From assembly GCA_965214875.1 (NCBI GenBank), contig OZ243980.1:1674001-1738000 (forward strand): a DNA stretch of 64,000 bases, read 5' to 3'. The notes below the pieces were generated by a model. That model was not told the origin of the DNA. It was given only the letters and a program-made list of their open reading frames with translations, and ran no database searches. Shown piece after piece: positions 55,492 through 64,000 of this stretch (position 1 is the stretch's first letter; every line of letters begins with the position of its first letter). This DNA is from CBDAUN01 sp965214875 (GTDB lineage: Bacteria; Pseudomonadota; Gammaproteobacteria; Arenicellales; JAJDZL01). The translations under genes and the position numbers were made by a program.

Positions 55492-55741
55492 TCCGACTTA
55501 TTAGTTGCGGATGACCATAGGGTGGCGGCTGATATTGATGGATTTGAATGGTGTCGGAGACGGGCGGATGCGCTATGCTCGCTATACGAAGAGCTGGTAG
55601 ACTAGCATGATCGCAAGATTTTTTTGGCGAATCCTGTACTCCAGACTGGATGGCAGAGTGACTGGTTGAGGAGGTGCGAGACGATCAATGGTGTGAAGCA
55701 TCAGTTGATGCAGTTCTAATCACTGATCAAGAGCATAGGGA

Positions 55742-55831
55742 GTGTTGAAAGGCGTGGATGTCCTTGATCCCGCCTGCGGTCCGGGAACGTTTACTTTTCT
55801 ATTGCACCGCGAGATGTTTATTGCTGTGTAA
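55742..55831 (+). pseudogene. Relic of an N6-adenine DNA methyltransferase
   Basis: In the 450-bp gap before the methyltransferase gene, a 29-codon frame reads VLKGVDVLDPACGPGTFTFLLHRE before TAA. VLDPACGxGTF is motif I of gamma-class adenine methyltransferases (type I HsdM and type IIG), a different class from the intact downstream enzyme. The rest of that gene is gone; other sequence in 55492-55939 is unrecognised. Confidence 0.6.
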
Positions 55832-55939
55832 AATAAGATTAGTAATTCAGTAAAGTATCGAGTTTCTTTGATGCATGATTTTCACAATAATCATAATAAG
55901 ATTTTCTATCCGAGCGGCGAGTTGTTAGCGGCGTGACAA

Positions 55940-58126
55940 GTGCGTAGCTTGCCCCTAATAGAGCCAGCAATAGCCTCCATATCTCCTGCGCCTGGTCCGC
56001 GGGCACTCGAAGATTACGATTTTCCTTTCGAAGCGCTCAGCGATATTGCTGAAGCGGAAAGCTGGCGAAAAGAGATCAACCGACCTCTTTGTCATCTGCA
56101 CAAATGGTGGGCCCGCCGCCTTGGCACAGTCTTTCGTTCCATAGTTATTGGAACATTTGCGCCTGCTGGAGATGATGTCCTTGATCTTTTCTATAAACCA
56201 GTCCGAATCGATGATGCCGTGGTTTTTGATCCCTTCATGGGTAGTGGAACAACTATCGGCGAAATCTGTAAAACTGGCGCACGAGCGATTGGCAGGGATA
56301 TCAATCCTGTCGCCCACTTTCTGGTGCGAATCGCTCTTGCGACACATGACCGAAAGGCAATTCTCTCAACTTATTCAGAGATTGAGCGTGATGTCGCTGA
56401 GAAAATTCGCCAATATTACCGAACGGATTTGCCGGATGGAAAAAGCGCGGATGTTCTGTATTACTTTTGGGTCAAAGTGGCGAGTTGTCCAAATTGTCAC
56501 GCTTCTGTAGATTTATTTCCATCCCGCATTTTTGCGCGGCATCACAATCCTAGCAAAAGTCATTCATCGCGATCGGTTTGTCCTACTTGCGGCAGCATTA
56601 ATTTGGTGGGTAGCGACTCGAAAAGAGTATATTGCGATACTTGCAAGTCGACTTACAACCCGCAAGTTGGCAATGCTAGAGGGAAGAATGCTACTTGTCC
56701 GAATTGCAGACATGTTTTTGCGATTGCAAAGACGATCAGGGAAACGAATGTTCCGCCGAAGCATCGACTATACGCCAAGCTGGTCTTAATGCCGGATGGC
56801 AGTAAAGCGTATATGGCGATTGACAGCCAAGATATACGGCTTTACGACGATGCGGTTTCAGCTCTTGGCAAAATCGATAACGCATACCCAGTGGCTAAGA
56901 TCAAGCCAGGCTATAACACTGATCAAGTGCTGAATTACAACTATCGTCATTGGCATGAAATGTTCAACGATCGACAATTGCTGTGCTTGTCCATATTGAC
57001 GACCCGCATCCAGAGTATCCAAGATAATCAGTTGCGCGAATTGTTTGCCTGTCTATTGTCAGGCACCTTGGAGTTCTACAATATGTTCGCTTCATACAAA
57101 GGTGAGGGCACAGGCGCTGTCCGACACATGTTTGCACATCACATTCTCAAGCCGGAACGTGTGCCGCTTGAAGCCAATCTTTGGGGAACTCCGAAAAGTT
57201 CAGGAGCATTTTCGAAACTGTTTGAAAGCAGGGTTTTGCGAGCACTAGATTATGCCGAGGAGCCTTTTGAGATTCGGCCTGCAAAGCTGACTGGAATCAG
57301 ACGCAATCAGAAAATCCATGGACTATCGCAACAAATTGGCTTCTCAATTGCGGAAGATTATGCGGCTTTTCTCAATGGCGACAATGTCTATCTCTCCTGT
57401 GGCGACTCTGGCAAGACTGACTTACCGGATGGCGTGGTCGACGCTGTCATTACAGATCCGCCATTTTTCGATAACGTTCATTATTCACAGCTCGCAGATT
57501 TCTTTTATGTTTGGCAAAGGCATATGCTGTTTGGTAATGCGTCGTATGAATCTGTATCTACACGCAGTGAGCTTGAAGTGCAAAATGCTCAAGTCGAGAA
57601 GTTTACAGAACGGTTGGCTGTCGTTTGGTGCGAGATGAATCGTGTACTGAAATGTGATGGCCTATTGGTATTCACTTACCATCACTCCCGACCGGAGGGG
57701 TGGTCGGCAATGCTTAAAGCGTTATTGAAAGCCGACTTCATAATCACAGCGACGCATCCAATCAAATCGGAAATGTCTGTCGCGATACCAAAGCACCAAG
57801 CAAAAGAACCCATCAACCTTGACGTTGTTATTGTCTGTCGAAAAAGATCGAACCTTGTTCGGCATGGGGATGAAGACGATTTTTGGGGAGCAGTTTCGTT
57901 AACTGCCACGGATCAAGTAGTGCGCTTTCGCGCCTCGAACAGACAGCTCAGCCGTGGAGACATTCGCGTGATTGTAATGGCGCAATTGATTTGCCATATA
58001 TCAAAATTCAGCGCGATTAACGAAGTACTCCGGCTCATAAATGTATATAGCCATCAGGTTGAATCTTTAGTTTGCGAACTACAAGCTGATGATACGCAAA
58101 TTCAACACCAAGCAAGCAGAGGTTGA
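55940..58126 (+). CDS. DNA methyltransferase with zinc-ribbon insert (DUF1156-like)
   Basis: A 728-residue SAM-dependent methyltransferase. SAM-binding motif DPFMGSGT (97-104) precedes the catalytic motif TDPPFFD (D506-P508), with the N-terminal HKWWARR block of DUF1156-type adenine-specific methylases. Between them lie four CxxC pairs (SCPNC, VCPTC, YCDTC, TCPNC; about 178-262), forming two zinc ribbons. The end has FTYHHSRPEGW and a helical tail. The GTG start at 55940 lacks a clear ribosome site. The next gene starts three bases after the stop and encodes a PD-(D/E)XK-like protein, so together they look like a restriction-modification pair. Target sequence and methylated base are not predictable. 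Confidence 0.88.
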   Translation: MRSLPLIEPAIASISPAPGPRALEDYDFPFEALSDIAEAESWRKEINRPLCHLHKWWARRLGTVFRSIVIGTFAPAGDDVLDLFYKPVRIDDAVVFDPFMGSGTTIGEICKTGARAIGRDINPVAHFLVRIALATHDRKAILSTYSEIERDVAEKIRQYYRTDLPDGKSADVLYYFWVKVASCPNCHASVDLFPSRIFARHHNPSKSHSSRSVCPTCGSINLVGSDSKRVYCDTCKSTYNPQVGNARGKNATCPNCRHVFAIAKTIRETNVPPKHRLYAKLVLMPDGSKAYMAIDSQDIRLYDDAVSALGKIDNAYPVAKIKPGYNTDQVLNYNYRHWHEMFNDRQLLCLSILTTRIQSIQDNQLRELFACLLSGTLEFYNMFASYKGEGTGAVRHMFAHHILKPERVPLEANLWGTPKSSGAFSKLFESRVLRALDYAEEPFEIRPAKLTGIRRNQKIHGLSQQIGFSIAEDYAAFLNGDNVYLSCGDSGKTDLPDGVVDAVITDPPFFDNVHYSQLADFFYVWQRHMLFGNASYESVSTRSELEVQNAQVEKFTERLAVVWCEMNRVLKCDGLLVFTYHHSRPEGWSAMLKALLKADFIITATHPIKSEMSVAIPKHQAKEPINLDVVIVCRKRSNLVRHGDEDDFWGAVSLTATDQVVRFRASNRQLSRGDIRVIVMAQLICHISKFSAINEVLRLINVYSHQVESLVCELQADDTQIQHQASRG

Positions 58127-58129
58127 TTC

Positions 58130-58879
58130 TTGGCTGGCGTTTCTGCCATATTCAAAAATTGCGTTGATGCGATACGTGACGGAAAGCTTATTCATCGTGA
58201 ATCGCGTGTCGATAAGGAATTTCACTTTCAAGACTGGTTCAAGCATCAATTGGACCGAATGGAAATAAAGTATGATTCGCCCGCGCGAAACACATACCCC
58301 GATTTTCGCTTGGTACATAAACCGGAAGGGTACGAGCTTAAGGGGTTAGCGTATCCAGGGCGAGAAGCGGATTATGACTCTAATAGCCAAGTGCCATCCG
58401 GCGAGCACAATGGGCGAGCGGTATACTATGTTTTTGGGAGGTATCCCAAAAATCCCGATGGGAACGACTTTCCGATACTCGATTTTGTAATCTGTCATGG
58501 TAGCTTTCTCAACGCTTCCAATTCCTATATTCATAAAAACAAGAGTTTTCGCGGATTTGGTACATTTGGCGATATCCTTGTGCGGGACAGGAAGATGTAT
58601 GTTTGCCCTACACCTTTCGCACTAGTGAAAGGTGCAGCACACCGACGTACACTGATTCTGCCAGAGCAACACCCAGTTGACTTCAACCTAGTTGAAATTG
58701 CTTCATTGGTCCGTAGGGAGGTTGAATGTATGACCGTTGCCTACACTTTTGATCTACGCACAAATGAACTTGATACGACTAAGGTTCCAAACCCTCAAGC
58801 GGGACGGAAGCATAAATTCAAGGCCTACAGAGTAAGCTATGATCCTGTGGATTCTGTAAGCTTGAACGAGAACATCTAG
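58130..58879 (+). CDS. Candidate restriction endonuclease with PD-(D/E)XK site
   Basis: A 249-residue protein, TTG start 58130 preceded by AGAGG at 58118-58122, which lies at the end of the methyltransferase gene. NTYPDFRLVHKPEGYELKG holds a PD-x10-ExK arrangement (P57 D58, E69, K71), the nuclease signature. The preceding FHFQDWFKHQL helix would place the first acidic residue. No family is recognised beyond that. Position three bases after a methyltransferase supports restriction activity; an equally short-range alternative is a DNA-repair nuclease. AT-rich compared with core genes. Confidence 0.7.
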   Translation: MAGVSAIFKNCVDAIRDGKLIHRESRVDKEFHFQDWFKHQLDRMEIKYDSPARNTYPDFRLVHKPEGYELKGLAYPGREADYDSNSQVPSGEHNGRAVYYVFGRYPKNPDGNDFPILDFVICHGSFLNASNSYIHKNKSFRGFGTFGDILVRDRKMYVCPTPFALVKGAAHRRTLILPEQHPVDFNLVEIASLVRREVECMTVAYTFDLRTNELDTTKVPNPQAGRKHKFKAYRVSYDPVDSVSLNENI

Positions 58880-59052
58880 CACCTTTGATCGATGCTTGCG
58901 GCTCAACTTCAACAACTGCAAAAGTTTCTATTTGAGCAATAGATTCGGAACAAAAAACTCAATTGGTGAGTTCGGGTGAAATAGCGACATCGCGCAGAGC
59001 CTTCCTTTCTGCAATATAAAAAATATCCTGAATCAGACACCTGCAGTGATAC

Positions 59053-60417
59053 ATGCATTATCGTAAACACATTTTCTGTTGCGTGAATGAACGCGAAGAA
59101 ACTCATCCGCGCAGCTGTTGCAGCACTCGGGGCTCCATCGCGCTAAGAAACTACATGAAGGCGCAAGCCCGGAAACTCGGATTGAATGATGTCCGCGTCA
59201 ATATGGCAGGCTGTCTGGAACGATGTGAGCTGGGCCCTGTCATGGTCGTCTATCCAGAAGGGACATGGTATCGCTACGAGTCGCAATCCGACATCGACGA
59301 GATTCTTCAAAAACACATCGTCGAAAATCAGCAAGTCAAACGCCTTCAAGTCGCCGACGGTCAAGAGTTCTTGCCATGGAACATGCCAAGTCGACAAAAG
59401 ATGCGCGTGAAAGAATCGGTTCGTCTATCGTCCTCAGTTTTGAAAGTTGTCCTGCGCAATGTCGATCAAGCCGCGCTAACCGAATTCTCGCCTGGCGATC
59501 ATATCGATTTGCTTTTGTCAGACAAAGCAATCAAAGTATCGTGCTGGCTGTTCGGAGATTCCAAAAATCAAATGCAATACGTCATTGGGGTTCCCATTGA
59601 TCAAAACGATCCAGAACGCGCAAAGACGATCATCTCCTACCTTCAAGTTGGAGCTGAGATTGTCACGACGCAACCAAAGACATGCACCTTGCTTAATGGG
59701 CCGGCCCGACGTGCATGCCTGATCGCCAATGGTGCGGGCATCGTCCCGTTGCTGTCCGCATATTGCAAATTCAAGCATTTTGGCGTTGATGTTCGACTCA
59801 TCAATGCATATGTCCCATCATCCGAAGATTCGCCGAATTCTGAACGCCTCCTGAAGCAGCTGAAAGCTTCCAGTGCTCGCATTGACCCCGGCGCCGCAAC
59901 GCTGGATGCAGTCGACCTTCTTGACTGCAAAATAGACTCTTACGAAGATCTTGAGCCGATAGCCGAACTGCTGGGCAAGGAGCTCAGGCAAATGAGCAAT
60001 GAAACCAAAGAGGATCAAATACTCTGCATTGCGGGGCCGATGCGATTCATTGAAGCTTGCCGCAAAGATCGCCGATTCGCGAGATTCGCATCTTATTTCC
60101 GCTTCGCAGAAATCCCGACAAATGCATACGCGCTTGATCACGGACGATCCGTCTTTGATGTTGTGCTCTCACGGCATCGCGCGCGATTGAACGTATCAGA
60201 GCGGCAAACGATTATCGATGCGATGAACGCCGGCGGGTACCCGATCGACTATGAATGCGTAGATGGAAACTGCGGCAACTGCCGGGCCAAAGTGCTTCAC
60301 GGATATGTGAGTGACTCGCCGCACTTATCGGAAGCGTTGACTGAAGCTAGTAGAATGGCCACCTTGTGCCGGTCTCGGGCCGATCTAGGCACGCGCTGCC
60401 TGATTCTCGACTTGTGA
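59053..60417 (+). CDS. Ferredoxin-reductase-ferredoxin fusion protein
   Basis: A 454-residue three-part redox protein. Residues 1-90 are a thioredoxin-like [2Fe-2S] ferredoxin (FCCVNERE, CC at 22-23, NMAGCLERCELGP with C54 and C58). Residues about 110-330 resemble a ferredoxin-NADP reductase: a beta-barrel with FSPGDHIDLLL, then ANGAGIVPLLSAY for nucleotide binding; the usual RxYS flavin motif is replaced by KVSCWLFG. The C-terminus is a plant-type [2Fe-2S] ferredoxin (C402, C407, C410, C439). The second and third parts recall phthalate dioxygenase reductases. It could feed electrons to an oxygenase or desaturase, but none is nearby. No start better than ATG 59053 is obvious. Confidence 0.8.
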   Translation: MHYRKHIFCCVNEREETHPRSCCSTRGSIALRNYMKAQARKLGLNDVRVNMAGCLERCELGPVMVVYPEGTWYRYESQSDIDEILQKHIVENQQVKRLQVADGQEFLPWNMPSRQKMRVKESVRLSSSVLKVVLRNVDQAALTEFSPGDHIDLLLSDKAIKVSCWLFGDSKNQMQYVIGVPIDQNDPERAKTIISYLQVGAEIVTTQPKTCTLLNGPARRACLIANGAGIVPLLSAYCKFKHFGVDVRLINAYVPSSEDSPNSERLLKQLKASSARIDPGAATLDAVDLLDCKIDSYEDLEPIAELLGKELRQMSNETKEDQILCIAGPMRFIEACRKDRRFARFASYFRFAEIPTNAYALDHGRSVFDVVLSRHRARLNVSERQTIIDAMNAGGYPIDYECVDGNCGNCRAKVLHGYVSDSPHLSEALTEASRMATLCRSRADLGTRCLILDL

Positions 60418-60839
60418 CTCGTTTGCGAGGCCCGCTTCAGTCCACGCTCAGAGCCGCGCCATGCGATATCCATCGGAATGACCGTTTTCGCTTTGAGCAC
60501 GAAGCAACGCTTTTAAAATGAAAAAGCGGTCACCGGCTCCAACCTGGCGACCACCTCTGTCCAAGACCTTGTTCTCTCTTTATCCAGACACTCAAAATCC
60601 GCGTTAGAGATTTTTTTGAGCAGGTTTTTCGCTGAAATCCGAAGCGCGGGGAGATTTTGGCGCCCGCGGCGGCGATGCTGGCGGGCTTCGCGGGCGGGAC
60701 GCGGCCGGAAAGGGCGGAGGAGCGGAACCGGGTCGAAAGAGCAATGACAATCTGGAGCGCACCGGAACGCAACAACTTTTTTTCGCGACCGGGGCAATTT
60801 TTTTTGAGGGCAGGGGCTACGGCGCCAGGGCCATCGCGC

Positions 60840-61995
60840 GGATCATGCCGACCGCCTCGCTCAGGCACCGCGCCGCCCGGGCATAGCACAGCTTCAAGGT
60901 CCGCCCTCTGGCATGGCGCAAGATCTGCAGCAGGGCCGCTGGCGAAAGGTCTCGATGCGCATCGACTCGCAGCTCGCGTCCGGTACACGGCGCATCAGCG
61001 CGAGCAGGTTGCAGGCGAGCATGCGCAGCGCGGAATGCAGCGCGTTGGCGTCGAAGTCGCTGCACGGGGGATGCGCCGCGCCGAAGCCGCTGCGAAGCTC
61101 GCGGATGCGGCTCTCCGAATCCTCGCCCCTGCGGTTGCATCAATGAATCACCCGCGAATCGCTCCGCCGGCAGAGGCTGGTCGCCAGGGTCCGGTAGACG
61201 TAGCCGCCCTGCGACAGGGTGTCGTCGGCCTGCGGGCAGTCGAGCTCGAGGAGCTCCTGCTGGCCGGACTTTCGCATCCGCTGCACCACCACCGCAGACG
61301 CCTTGGGCGTACCGCGCATCGAGTGCAGTAGCCGCGCCGTCTACTGCGCCACGCCGGCCGTCCCGTCCCGCTCGATGAAGGGCTGCCACTGCGACTCGTC
61401 CAGTGCCTTGATCTGCCGGACCACGCTCGCATCGAGCTTGGCGCGGATCGCGTAGCCGACACCCCGGCTCGTGAAATGGTTGATGATCTTGGCCTGGCAG
61501 CCCGCCGCGTCGATGCGGGCGCGACGCACCCTGACGCCCTTGGGCAGGGCGCGCTCACACTAGCGGACGGACTCGAAGTTGCGCGAGTTCGGCGCGGCCG
61601 AGCCGCCCCGGAACTCCGCCGCCATGCCGGTCTCGGCAATGTGGCCGACGATCGGCATGCAGTCCTTTTCCTTCTTGTACGTGAACTCGCTCGACGACTT
61701 CTCGCAGTGCGCCGCGGTCGCGTCGATGTCCAGGGTCACACTCTCTTGCGGGCGTGCAGCGCGACCGCAAGCAGCCGCTGCAGCGGCATCTCCTCGCGAA
61801 GCTGCGCCACTCCGCTCAGATGCCGCGAGCTCTCGCGCATCATCAGCATGAACGTCGCCGTTGCGCGCCCGGACGCAAGCCGCGGTTGCTGCCCGGCACC
61901 GGCCGCTCGAAATGGACATCGAGCCCGAGCTTGCGAATCGGCTCGGCGAGCGTCGCCAAGCCGATTCGCGAAGCCGATTCGCGAAGCCGATTTGT
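60840..61995 (-). pseudogene. IS1380-family transposase, multiply broken
   Basis: Recognisable blocks read from right to left: GLATLAEPIRKLGLD with RPVPGSNRGL (N-terminus, about 61990-61880), MLMMRESSRHLSGVAQLRE in a second frame, VTLDIDATAAHCEKSSSEFTY (61740-61670), and IDAAGCQAKIINHFTSRGVGYAIRAKL (61515-61430), the DDE core of IS1380. Stops at 61560 and 61341 interrupt one frame, and at least two frame changes separate the N-terminal blocks. A C-terminal part (LRSGFGAAHPP..., SALRMLACNLLALMRR) is readable near 61000-61100. The element cannot make an active enzyme. Confidence 0.8.
61958..61994. repeat. Tandem 13-bp repeat inside the transposase relic
   Basis: AAGCCGATTCGCG occurs twice in direct succession (61958-61970, 61971-61983), followed by a partial third copy AAGCCGATTTG (61984-61994). 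Slippage here could have caused one of the frame changes near the transposase start. Confidence 0.85.
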
Positions 61996-62138
61996 CTTTC
62001 GTGGTGGAAATCTTGCAGGATTCGATGTCTATAAAGCCTTGCTCCGATCGGGTCCGCCCCAGCGGGTGAAATCTTGTTTTCTTAAAAACCCGCATTATGC
62101 AAGGCTTTATTCTATTTTGCAGCCACCCTAACGCGATT

Positions 62139-62744
62139 TTAAGGCGAACAGAGCGGTTTCCAGTCAATCTGCCTGCCACTGATCTTCAACGTGTATTTCA
62201 GGGGGTCGTCATCCCTCGCCGTCACGGTGATGGTTCTTGTCGCCAAGTCGGTTGAATTTACGGTGTTGACGATCTTTGCAGTGAACTGCATTTGCGTCGA
62301 GGCACCGGTATCGTGGCAGTTGTTGTCTACGCTCGTGCCGGACAGTCTCACCCGTGCACTGAAGTCCCCTGCCGGGTCATTGCCACCGAAATTGGTGGGA
62401 CCGAAGCCGTCCCGTTTCCATACGGACCCGCTGAATCTTGGGTTCGTGTCGTCTTTCCATAGGCTAGTGTCATCGGGAGTTATGCCGGTGATTTGAATTG
62501 TCGGATCATGGGTGGACGTGTTCGTTATGCCCGTGCAACTGAAGGTTAGTTCGAGGAACCAGTTCCCGCCCTCGTCCACAGTCAGCATATTATTGCCCAG
62601 GCTTGAGATGGATCTATCTTCTGTTCCGTGTTTCGCTGCTATTTTGCAAGTCGGCTGCGCAACGGCCACACCTGCGGTGGCCAGCAGCCCCGCGAGAATG
62701 GTGGCGAAAGCCTTGAGAAAGAATGGGGGGGGGATCTGTTTCAT
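62139..62744 (-). CDS. Secreted protein of unknown function
   Basis: A 201-residue product with a clear Sec signal (MKQIPPPFFLKAFATILAG, cleavage near AVAQ, about residue 29). The mature part is beta-rich and Thr/Asn/Asp-rich, with four cysteines that could form two disulfides (in PTCKIA, SCTGIT, NNCHDT and LCSP). I recognise no family. The stop codon TAA lies exactly at the junction with the IS1380-type end, so the native C-terminus may have been altered by that insertion. A ribosome-site-like AGAC and AT-rich sequence precede the ATG; an IS481-type element lies 76 bp upstream. Confidence 0.65.
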   Translation of the reverse strand: MKQIPPPFFLKAFATILAGLLATAGVAVAQPTCKIAAKHGTEDRSISSLGNNMLTVDEGGNWFLELTFSCTGITNTSTHDPTIQITGITPDDTSLWKDDTNPRFSGSVWKRDGFGPTNFGGNDPAGDFSARVRLSGTSVDNNCHDTGASTQMQFTAKIVNTVNSTDLATRTITVTARDDDPLKYTLKISGRQIDWKPLCSP

Positions 62745-62842
62745 GGTTGAGTCTCCAAAGTTGAAGTTGTTTACTCACCAATTATACTGGTTTCACCCGC
62801 AAAATGCAAGGGTGTGTACTGGTTCAATACATATGAGACTTT

Positions 62843-63862
62843 TTAGGCAGCAAGTGCGCTTTGGTCGAAGTTTTCATTATACGCCTGCATGGGCGTTGTT
62901 TGTCCGAGCGCCTGATGCGGCCGATAGGCGTTGTAGAAGCGCTCGAATTCGGCCAGCTCGACGTTCAGGGCGCCGACGCTGAGCTCGCCGGCGCAGGACT
63001 GGTGGAACTCGCAGCGGCCGGCGGCGTTGGCGCGCTCGACGCAGCCGTTATATTTGGGGCTTCTGGGCGGCAGCACGAACAGTTCGATGCCGCGGCGCTG
63101 GCAGGCGGTCTCGAACTCGGCCATGAACTCGCTGCCGCCGTCGACCTGCACCGACTCGATATCGAACGGCGCCTGGCGGATCAGGCGGTCGAGGAATGTC
63201 GAGGCGCAGGCGGCGGTGGCGCGCGAGTAGGCGCGCATGCAGCACAGCTTGGAGACCGGGCACACCGCCTTGAATTCCTTGACGCAGAAGCCGGCCTCGA
63301 TGGCGACGCCCGTATGGTCGATCTGCACCATCTGGCCGGGCTTTCGCCCGCGGGCGCTGTAGCGCCAGCGGCGGGCGTGGCGGTCGAACTTGCGTTGCCG
63401 CATGGGCTTTGTTCGCCCGTAGTAGAACGCGACGGGCTCGGCCCGGCCGGTGCGGACCAGGCGGGCGATCATGCGCCCGGTGGCGGACTCGCTGGGCGCG
63501 AAGCCGTGCTCGCGCGCCAGCACGGCGCGGATCTTGGCGCGCCCCCGCAGCGGGAAGCGCTGCCGCGCCTGGCGCACCAGCTCGAGCTCGGCGGCGGTCC
63601 ATTGGCGCTGCCGCACCCGATGCGGGCAGCGGCAGCGGTCGGCCAGGGCGCGGACGCCCTGCTCGCGCAGGCGCCGCTTCCAGCGGTAGAGCGTGGCCCG
63701 GGAGCAGCCGATCGCCTTCAGGGCGGTCGCTTCGGTTGCGCCCTCGAGGCGAAGCTGGTCGAACAGCGCGAGACTGTCGAAGCGCTCGGCGGCCTGCGGC
63801 GAAAGTTCGTCGCGGATCGCGTCGAGGCGATAAAATTTGCGGTGCGGATGTTTGATTTGCAT
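62843..63862 (-). CDS. IS481-type transposase (helix-turn-helix plus rve integrase core)
   Basis: A 339-residue transposase. Residues about 20-75 form a helix-turn-helix (ATEATALKAIGCSRATLYRWKRRL), then a second DNA-binding region to about 150, and an RNase H-like core with DDE residues D182 (QIDHTG), D241 (VQVDGGSEF) and E276 (YNGCVERANA). The end FYNAYRPHQALGQTTPMQAY is typical of IS481/IS3-type integrase cores. No frameshift or stop is present, so the gene may be active. A long plus-strand open frame over the same DNA is a composition artefact. Confidence 0.92.
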   Translation of the reverse strand: MQIKHPHRKFYRLDAIRDELSPQAAERFDSLALFDQLRLEGATEATALKAIGCSRATLYRWKRRLREQGVRALADRCRCPHRVRQRQWTAAELELVRQARQRFPLRGRAKIRAVLAREHGFAPSESATGRMIARLVRTGRAEPVAFYYGRTKPMRQRKFDRHARRWRYSARGRKPGQMVQIDHTGVAIEAGFCVKEFKAVCPVSKLCCMRAYSRATAACASTFLDRLIRQAPFDIESVQVDGGSEFMAEFETACQRRGIELFVLPPRSPKYNGCVERANAAGRCEFHQSCAGELSVGALNVELAEFERFYNAYRPHQALGQTTPMQAYNENFDQSALAA

Positions 63863-63930
63863 GGTGCTCTCTCCCGCCTTTCGGCTGATGGATTTGTGTG
63901 AAGCACTATGCTACCTGAAAATTTTTCGCG

Positions 63931-63977
63931 CGCCCGCCTCCTCCCTTCGGACTACGTCCTTCGGGAAGAGGCGGGCG
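63931..63977. terminator. Large GC-rich hairpin between IS end and transposase gene
   Basis: CGCCCGCCTC (63931-63940) pairs with GAGGCGGGCG (63968-63977); inside, TCCC pairs with GGGA and GGAC with GTCC around a TAC loop. On the minus strand a T-poor but AAAATTTTT-containing stretch (63918-63926) follows. It lies upstream of the transposase start and could block read-through transcription from outside into the transposase gene, as known for several insertion sequences. Confidence 0.55.
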
Positions 63978-64000
63978 GTCTCACATGTATCTGAACCCGG

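Larger units (their letters stand above)
60593..62137 (-). mobile_element. Decayed IS1380-type insertion element
   Basis: The ends are AAAATCCGCGTTAGAG (from about 60595) and, inverted, AAAATCGCGTTAGGG (ending about 62137), a short imperfect inverted repeat. Inside lies a minus-strand transposase relic. The same two ends, without the transposase, occur at 32640-32877. The body is GC-rich. The right end directly abuts the stop codon of the secreted-protein gene at 62139. Confidence 0.75.
62821..63997 (-). mobile_element. IS481-type insertion element, apparently complete
   Basis: The left end GGTTCAATACATATGAGAC (62821-62839) and the right end, read inverted (63997-63978), GGTTCAGATACATGTGAGAC, match except for one inserted base and one mismatch. 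They enclose a full-length transposase gene on the minus strand. The window stops three bases after the right end, so a target duplication cannot be checked. The element is GC-rich. Confidence 0.8.

Noticed and set aside
62861..63901. 346-codon plus-strand ORF over the IS481-type transposase
   Set aside because: It is the Ala/Gly-rich shadow of a GC-rich gene with intact DDE motifs on the other strand.

Overview
The window reads as a proteobacterial chromosome, most likely a betaproteobacterium or a close relative. This rests on gene order and families: rimP-nusA-infB-rbfA-truB-rpsO-pnp, smc-zipA-ligA, lpxK-kdsB, nagZ-efp-uvrC-pgsA, a DksA, and a class I polyhydroxyalkanoate synthase. Base composition is near 50% GC in the core genes. 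A few islands are visibly GC-richer (the ATPase-nuclease gene at 49.4-50.9 kb and the IS elements at 60.6-64.0 kb) or AT-richer (an insert inside ligA). No rRNA or tRNA gene was seen.

Left end (1-6.1 kb): a Cas9 gene of type II-C appearance runs leftwards off the edge; 815 codons are visible, with intact RuvC and HNH residues. Divergent from it is a short stretch ending in a strong intrinsic terminator, a candidate tracrRNA tail. Next come two tandem AAA ATPase genes whose last 1,140 bp appear identical, then a perfect 24-bp palindrome and a possible attenuator leader before rimP.

Core block (6.2-41 kb): transcription, translation and RNA decay genes (rimP to pnp); dtd; a dihydroorotase; dksA; a YibF-type GST; smc-zipA-ligA; an internally deleted IS5-type element; acnA; a YdiJ-type FAD/Fe-S oxidoreductase; a short non-autonomous IS relic; fdhD; lpxK-kdsB; a phosphatase and an L,D-transpeptidase; nagZ; efp; uvrC-pgsA. 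Many neighbours overlap by a few bases, as in operons. LigA carries an in-frame insertion of about 146 residues in its helix-hairpin-helix domain, and EF-P is of a type unusual for this gene order.

Acyl-CoA/PHA block (41-49 kb): an HCCA-isomerase-like protein and an acyl-CoA ligase face a MaoC hydratase and PhaC. They are followed by an enoyl-CoA hydratase, an outer-membrane barrel and a frameshifted PaaI-type thioesterase. Together these fit fatty-acid/aromatic acyl-CoA turnover and PHA storage.

Accessory right part (49-64 kb): a GC-rich AAA ATPase fused to a PD-(D/E)XK nuclease; a HAD dehalogenase; a secreted SNase-fold protein; a DUF1028 protein; an inositol-monophosphatase-family enzyme; an OYE-family reductase; a relic of one DNA methyltransferase followed by an intact methyltransferase/candidate restriction endonuclease pair; a three-domain ferredoxin-reductase-ferredoxin fusion; a decayed IS1380-type element; a secreted protein; and an apparently intact IS481-type element that reaches the right edge.
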